Assembly (NCBI GenBank): GCA_027331445.1
Contig: DAHWUD010000001.1
Location: forward strand, 1 to 43,156
From: Candidatus Amesbacteria bacterium
GTDB lineage: Bacteria; Patescibacteriota; Microgenomatia; CAZETR01; Amesbacteraceae
Length of the DNA stretch: 43,156 nt
Reading direction: 5' to 3'
Numbering within the stretch: the first letter of the stretch is position 1; the number at the start of each line of letters is the position of its first letter. This document shows positions 39,718 through 43,156 of the stretch, piece after piece. The position numbers were made by a program, and so were the translations under genes. The notes under the pieces were generated by a model, which ran no database searches, was not told the DNA's origin, and saw only the letters and a program-made list of their open reading frames with translations.

Positions 39718-39723
39718 AATCTT

Positions 39724-40623
39724 ATGCTTTCCGTTGTCATCACCGCCTACAACGAAGTGGACAATTTACCCCGGGCGGTCGCCTCGGTCAAACACCTGGC
39801 CGACGAAATCGTGGTTGTGGATACCGCCAGCACCGATGCCACCGCCGCCGTCGCCAAAAAATTAGGCTGTAAAGTCTATCACCACCCCTACTCCGGCATC
39901 GTCGAACTGGCCAGAAATTTTTCCATCAGCAAAGCCGGGGGTGATTGGCTGCTGCTTCTGGACGCCGATGAGGAAATTCCCCCGGACTTGGCCTCCCATA
40001 TTCATCAGGTCGTCTCCCAAAACCGGGTGGATTACTGCCGCCTGCCCCGCAAAAATGTCATCTTCGGCCGCTGGATCAAAAGCGATCACTGGTGGCCGGA
40101 TTATGTTTACCGCTTGTTTAAAAAAGGGGCTATTTCCTGGCAGGCTTCCATCCACAGCATTCCCCTCACCACCGGTACCGGCTATGATTTTCCGCCGGAG
40201 GAGCACCTGGCTATTTTGCACCACAATTATCAGACCGTCACTCAATATATTGACCGCCTGAACCGGTATACCGATTTTCAGTCCCGGGAACTGTTTTCTT
40301 CCGGCGTCCGCTTTGTCTGGTCGGACGTGGTGACTAAACCCTTTGCCGAATTTCTCTCCCAGTATTTTTCCCGCCGGGGCTATCAGGAGGGTTTGCATGG
40401 ACTGGTCTTAAGTCTCCTGCAGTCTTTTTCCCAATTAATTGTCTACCTCAAGCTTTGGCAGCAGGCCGAATTTCCTCCGGTCCCCGTTACCCCCTCAAAG
40501 CTTGTCTCGGTGTCATCCGCACCCGGGCGGGAATTTTGGTGGTGGTATAAGGAATCCCGGGCCGCCTCTGCCACCGGGCTCTCCCGTTGGTGGTGGCAGT
40601 TGCGCCGCCGCCTGCCTCTATGA
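39724..40623 (+). CDS. GT2 glycosyltransferase, WaaE/KdtX-like
   Basis: GT-A enzyme of 299 aa in the group of WaaE-like beta-glucosyltransferases that build lipopolysaccharide core or similar glycans. LSVVITAYNEVDNLPRAV, DEIVVVDTASTDATAAVAKK, ELARNFSISKAGGDWLLLLD followed by ADEEIPP (metal site), WWPDYVYRLFKKGAISW and LAILHHNYQTV are diagnostic. An amphipathic C-terminal region may sit on the membrane. It heads a run of three GT2 genes and one GT4, joined by overlaps or a 4-bp gap, and is a paralog of the gene at 41491. Donor unknown. Confidence 0.88.
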   Translation: MLSVVITAYNEVDNLPRAVASVKHLADEIVVVDTASTDATAAVAKKLGCKVYHHPYSGIVELARNFSISKAGGDWLLLLDADEEIPPDLASHIHQVVSQNRVDYCRLPRKNVIFGRWIKSDHWWPDYVYRLFKKGAISWQASIHSIPLTTGTGYDFPPEEHLAILHHNYQTVTQYIDRLNRYTDFQSRELFSSGVRFVWSDVVTKPFAEFLSQYFSRRGYQEGLHGLVLSLLQSFSQLIVYLKLWQQAEFPPVPVTPSKLVSVSSAPGREFWWWYKESRAASATGLSRWWWQLRRRLPL

Positions 40624-41486
40624 CTATCACCGCCCTAATCATCAATTGGAACGGTCAGAATTATATTTCTGACACCATCTCCCGTCTGCTGACCCAGTCT
40701 CCGGATCTGAAAGTTACCGTCATTGACAACGCTTCCACAGACGATTCGGCCAAAATCATTTCCCGGCAGTTTCCCGGGGTGGAGTTGGTTTCCCCGCCCC
40801 AACACCTGTCTTTCTCCGAATGTTTGAATTTCGGCTTTTCCCGCTCAGTCGCCCGGGGCTCTATTTACACCTGGTTGGTCGGCTCAGACGTCCTGGTTGA
40901 GGACAATTGTCTTAAAAATCTGTTGGAGCTGGGTGAAAAATACGGCGATGTGGGCATGGTTTGCTCCAAAATTTACGTCGTCCCCAATAAAGACCGCCTG
41001 ATTTATTATGCCGGCGGGATCATGGACTGGTTTAATTTGCGCCCGGTCAATCGCGGCCAGGGCCAGGTGGACGCCGGCCAGTTTGAACACGACGTGGAAA
41101 CGGATTTTGTCCTGCCTCTTTCCACCCTGATCAAAACCCGCATTCTCACCGAAGTGGGCATTCTTGACCCCGCCTACTTTGCCGATTACGATTGGCTGGA
41201 TTTTTGTTACAAGTGCCGCCGCGCCGGGTGGCGGCTGATGTATGCCAGCCAAAGCCACGTCGGATACCAGAACCTGCAGGAACCCGATTTTCCCGATTCC
41301 ATAAAAGAATATTTTATCGATCGCAACCAGCTCCTGTTTGGCCTGCGCCACGGTCCTTTTTACACCAAGTTTTCCCTGCTCAAAAATGCCTTTCACGAAT
41401 ATTTTTTCGGCCGTCCCTGGCAGCGCCGGGCAGTGCTGGATTTTTTTACCGGTAACTTCGGCCGCGGTTCCTACCAACCGGAGTAA
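40620..41486 (+). CDS. GT2 glycosyltransferase, rhamnosyltransferase-like
   Basis: GT-A enzyme of 288 aa resembling WbbL/rhamnosyltransferase-type GT2 proteins. It has ITALIINWNGQNYISDTI, VTVIDNASTDDSAKII, an acceptor-side WLVGSDVLVEDNCLKNLLEL, and DPAYFADYDWLDFCYKCRRAG, the ED-like acceptor motif. The start is the ATG at 40620 in ATGA overlap with the preceding stop; the track's 40587 is inside that gene. With dTDP-rhamnose made by the rml operon at 19237, rhamnose transfer is a fair guess, no more. It is part of the 39724-43156 unit. Confidence 0.87.
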   Translation: MTITALIINWNGQNYISDTISRLLTQSPDLKVTVIDNASTDDSAKIISRQFPGVELVSPPQHLSFSECLNFGFSRSVARGSIYTWLVGSDVLVEDNCLKNLLELGEKYGDVGMVCSKIYVVPNKDRLIYYAGGIMDWFNLRPVNRGQGQVDAGQFEHDVETDFVLPLSTLIKTRILTEVGILDPAYFADYDWLDFCYKCRRAGWRLMYASQSHVGYQNLQEPDFPDSIKEYFIDRNQLLFGLRHGPFYTKFSLLKNAFHEYFFGRPWQRRAVLDFFTGNFGRGSYQPE

Positions 41487-41490
41487 ACCA

Positions 41491-42246
41491 ATGCTAAGCG
41501 TTATTATCATCACCAGGAATGAAGAGCAGATGCTACCGGATTGTCTTAAGTCGCTCGATTTTGCCGATGAAATTATTGTCGTTGACACGGGCAATACTGA
41601 TAGTACCAACGAAATCGCCCGAAAATCCGGCGCCAAAATAGTCACTTCTTCCGGCTCCGACTACTCGCAGTTTCGTGATGCCGGCCTCAGGGCTGCCCGC
41701 GGCGATTGGGTCTTGTACATCGACGCCGACGAACGGGTCACCCCGCCGCTGCGCGCGGAAATCCTTTCTCACCTTAGTTACCCCGGCGGCATTTCCGCCT
41801 TCGCCCTGCTTCGCAACAATATTTACCTGGGCCGCCGCATGCGTTTCGGCGGTTGGGGAGGGGATTACGTTATCCGCCTGTTCTCCCGGCCCGCTTTAAC
41901 CGGCTGGCGGGGGCAGTTGCATGAACAACCCGTTTTTACCGGCCTTATGGCCAAGCTCGTTTCTCCTCTGGACCACTATTCCCATCGCGACCTTTCCTCC
42001 ATGGTGACTAAAACTCTCAACTTTACCGCTTACGAAGCCCGGCTGAGGTTTGCTGCCGGTCATCCGCCCGTGACCTGGTGGCGCATTTTTCGGGTCCTGC
42101 TGACTGAGTTCTGGTATCGTTTTATCCGCTTGTCTGCCTGGCGTGACGGCCCGGAGGGAATTATCGACGGCCTGTTTCAGGTATATAACACCTTTATTAT
42201 TTATGCCAGATTATGGGAATTACAGTATGACAGCCGCCGTTTATAA
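41491..42246 (+). CDS. GT2 glycosyltransferase, WaaE/KdtX-like
   Basis: GT-A enzyme of 251 aa, paralogous to the 39724 gene. LSVIIITRNEEQMLPDCLKS, DEIIVVDTGNTDSTNEIARK, RDAGLRAARGDWVLYIDADE (metal site), RMRFGGWGGDYVIRLFSRP and LDHYSHRDLSSMV are present. The ATG at 41491 comes 4 bp after the previous stop; the track start at 41338 lies in that gene. The following GT4 gene starts 20 bp before its stop, so the four genes are tightly coupled. The two WaaE-like copies probably add successive sugars to one glycan. Confidence 0.88.
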   Translation: MLSVIIITRNEEQMLPDCLKSLDFADEIIVVDTGNTDSTNEIARKSGAKIVTSSGSDYSQFRDAGLRAARGDWVLYIDADERVTPPLRAEILSHLSYPGGISAFALLRNNIYLGRRMRFGGWGGDYVIRLFSRPALTGWRGQLHEQPVFTGLMAKLVSPLDHYSHRDLSSMVTKTLNFTAYEARLRFAAGHPPVTWWRIFRVLLTEFWYRFIRLSAWRDGPEGIIDGLFQVYNTFIIYARLWELQYDSRRL

Positions 42247-43156
42247 CCCCTATTGGGCTACCCTGGGTGGGGGAGAGCGCTACACCGCCTCGTTTATCCG
42301 TTTGCTTCTGGACCGCGGATGGCAGGTGGATGTCTGGTGGCCGCAGGATATTTCTCTGCTTATCCGGGACCGGTTTTCCCTGGATATTTCCGGCGCCCGA
42401 TTCACTCCGCGCCGGCCGACTTTTGGATACGACCTGCTTTTTTTTGTGTCTGACGGCAGTCTGCCCCTGTCTTTCGCCAAAACTACCCTCATTCACCTCC
42501 AGTTTCCGTTCTCCGGCATTTCCGGCCACTCTCTGCCCAATTTCTTCAAATCCCGTTTTTATAAATTTGTAGTTAATTCATACTTTACCCAAAAATTTAT
42601 TGATCAGGAATTTTACGTGCGTAGCACCGTAATTTACCCCCCTGTCGATACCTCGCAGTTTTCTCCCGGTCCCAAAACCAAAACCATTCTGTATGTGGGC
42701 CGCTTTTCCCATTTGGCCCAGGCCAAGGGCCAGTCCGTTCTCATCGACAGTTTCAAACATATTTACCGCCGCCTTCCCGGTTGGAAATTAATCCTCGCCG
42801 GCGGTACCGCTGTCGGCGCCGATCCCTCTTTTATTTCTGCCCTTAAAAGGTCCGCCCGCGGTTATCCCATTCAGATTCTGACCGATCCCGACCTCTCCGT
42901 CCTCAAAAAACTTTATGCCTCAGCTACTTTTTTTTGGTCCGCCGGCGGCTTCGGTATCAATCCCGAATCCGACCCCGTTAAAGTCGAACATTTCGGCATC
43001 AGCGTCGTCGAAGCCATGTCTGCCGGCTGTGTTCCCCTGGTGACTAATTTGGGCGGCCATCCGGAAATTGTCGACTCCGGAGAAAACGGCTTTCTCTGGG
43101 ACACCCCGACTCAGCTTGAAGACCGGACTTTGGCCCTGGTCATTGATCCCGGTCAA
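42227..43156 (+). CDS. GT4 glycosyltransferase, ALG11-like (3' partial)
   Basis: The reading frame runs from the ATG at 42227 to the window end without a stop; the ORF track misses it. 310 codons are visible. The N-terminal part has NPYWATLGGGERYTASFIRL, a GT-B glycine loop, and IHLQFPFSG. The C-terminal half has VIYPPVDTSQF, TILYVGRFSH, KLILAGGTAVG, and WSAGGFGINPESDPVKVEHF, with the EX7E pair at E254/E262 in EHFGISVVEAMSAGCVPLV. This combination resembles eukaryotic ALG11 and bacterial relatives that add mannose. The overlap with the previous GT2 is 20 bp. Only the last tens of residues should be missing. The donor is not known. Confidence 0.88.
   Translation, partial: MTAAVYNPYWATLGGGERYTASFIRLLLDRGWQVDVWWPQDISLLIRDRFSLDISGARFTPRRPTFGYDLLFFVSDGSLPLSFAKTTLIHLQFPFSGISGHSLPNFFKSRFYKFVVNSYFTQKFIDQEFYVRSTVIYPPVDTSQFSPGPKTKTILYVGRFSHLAQAKGQSVLIDSFKHIYRRLPGWKLILAGGTAVGADPSFISALKRSARGYPIQILTDPDLSVLKKLYASATFFWSAGGFGINPESDPVKVEHFGISVVEAMSAGCVPLVTNLGGHPEIVDSGENGFLWDTPTQLEDRTLALVIDPGQ

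Noticed and set aside
40884-41645. 253-aa minus-strand ORF opposite two GT2 genes
   Set aside because: It spans a junction between two well-supported plus-strand GT2 genes and shows no recognisable features.
1-43156. CRISPR arrays, tRNA or rRNA genes, insertion sequences, phage genes
   Set aside because: I looked for regularly spaced repeats, TTCGA-type tRNA arms, transposase or integrase motifs and phage structural genes and saw none; a proper tRNA or Rfam scan was not possible.

Overview
The window looks like a stretch of a candidate phylum radiation (Patescibacteria) genome. A Microgenomates-type lineage is my best guess, but no rRNA or ribosomal protein is present to prove it. The evidence is indirect: extreme compaction with stop and start codons overlapping, standard-code genes, a sortase paired with a small VLG..LANTG surface protein, several multi-domain glycosyltransferase fusions, and start codons placed 6-7 nt downstream of -10 boxes with no room for a Shine-Dalgarno leader. 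No tRNA, rRNA, CRISPR array, insertion sequence or phage gene was seen.

Layout. 1-3850: the 3' part of a giant GT2-flippase-GT4 fusion. 3869-6896: an AT-rich block with a GT4, an APH-like kinase, a PIG-L deacetylase and a truncated acyltransferase remnant. 6886-10903: a GT2 and two GT-C membrane glycosyltransferases. 10950-13647: a secreted glycoside-hydrolase-like protein, a LANTG-type surface protein and its sortase. 13679-15044: a small Cys-rich protein and a class II Fic protein flanked by TGCGYGAT direct repeats. 17467-15045 (minus): a PTPS-related/YfhO-like membrane protein and a DedA/VTT protein. 17510-19232: a CAP-domain protein, a small membrane protein and ThpR. 19237-22319: the complete dTDP-L-rhamnose set rfbA-B-C-D. 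23692-22312 (minus): trmD and a VIT/CCC1-like transporter. 23809-24939: a DPM1-GtrA fusion. 26015-24936 (minus): a GT-C protein. 26052-35891: a long run of polyprenyl-phosphate-sugar synthase-like GT2s and GT39/GT-C enzymes. 36580-35780 (minus): an alpha/beta hydrolase. 36635-43156: a Wzx-like flippase, a GT-C-like protein, three GT2s and a GT4 cut by the window end.

How it fits together (inference). Cytoplasmic GT2 enzymes of the DPM1/dolichyl-P-glucose synthase type would charge a polyprenyl phosphate with sugars. GtrA-like and Wzx-like proteins would move lipid-linked sugars across the membrane. About ten GT-C proteins would use them outside the membrane. The rml genes supply dTDP-L-rhamnose, and the soluble GT2/GT4 enzymes build glycan on the cytoplasmic face. 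The sortase and CAP-domain proteins belong to the same cell-surface theme. The whole region reads as a cell-surface glycan and protein-glycosylation locus, with single housekeeping genes (trmD, thpR) interspersed.

The most unusual signals are at DNA level: a uniform leaderless promoter arrangement (TANNNT, then 6-7 nt, then the start codon) at the head of most transcription units, helically phased TGCGYGAT repeats on both sides of fic, and a nested inverted-repeat region between trmD and the DPM1-GtrA gene.
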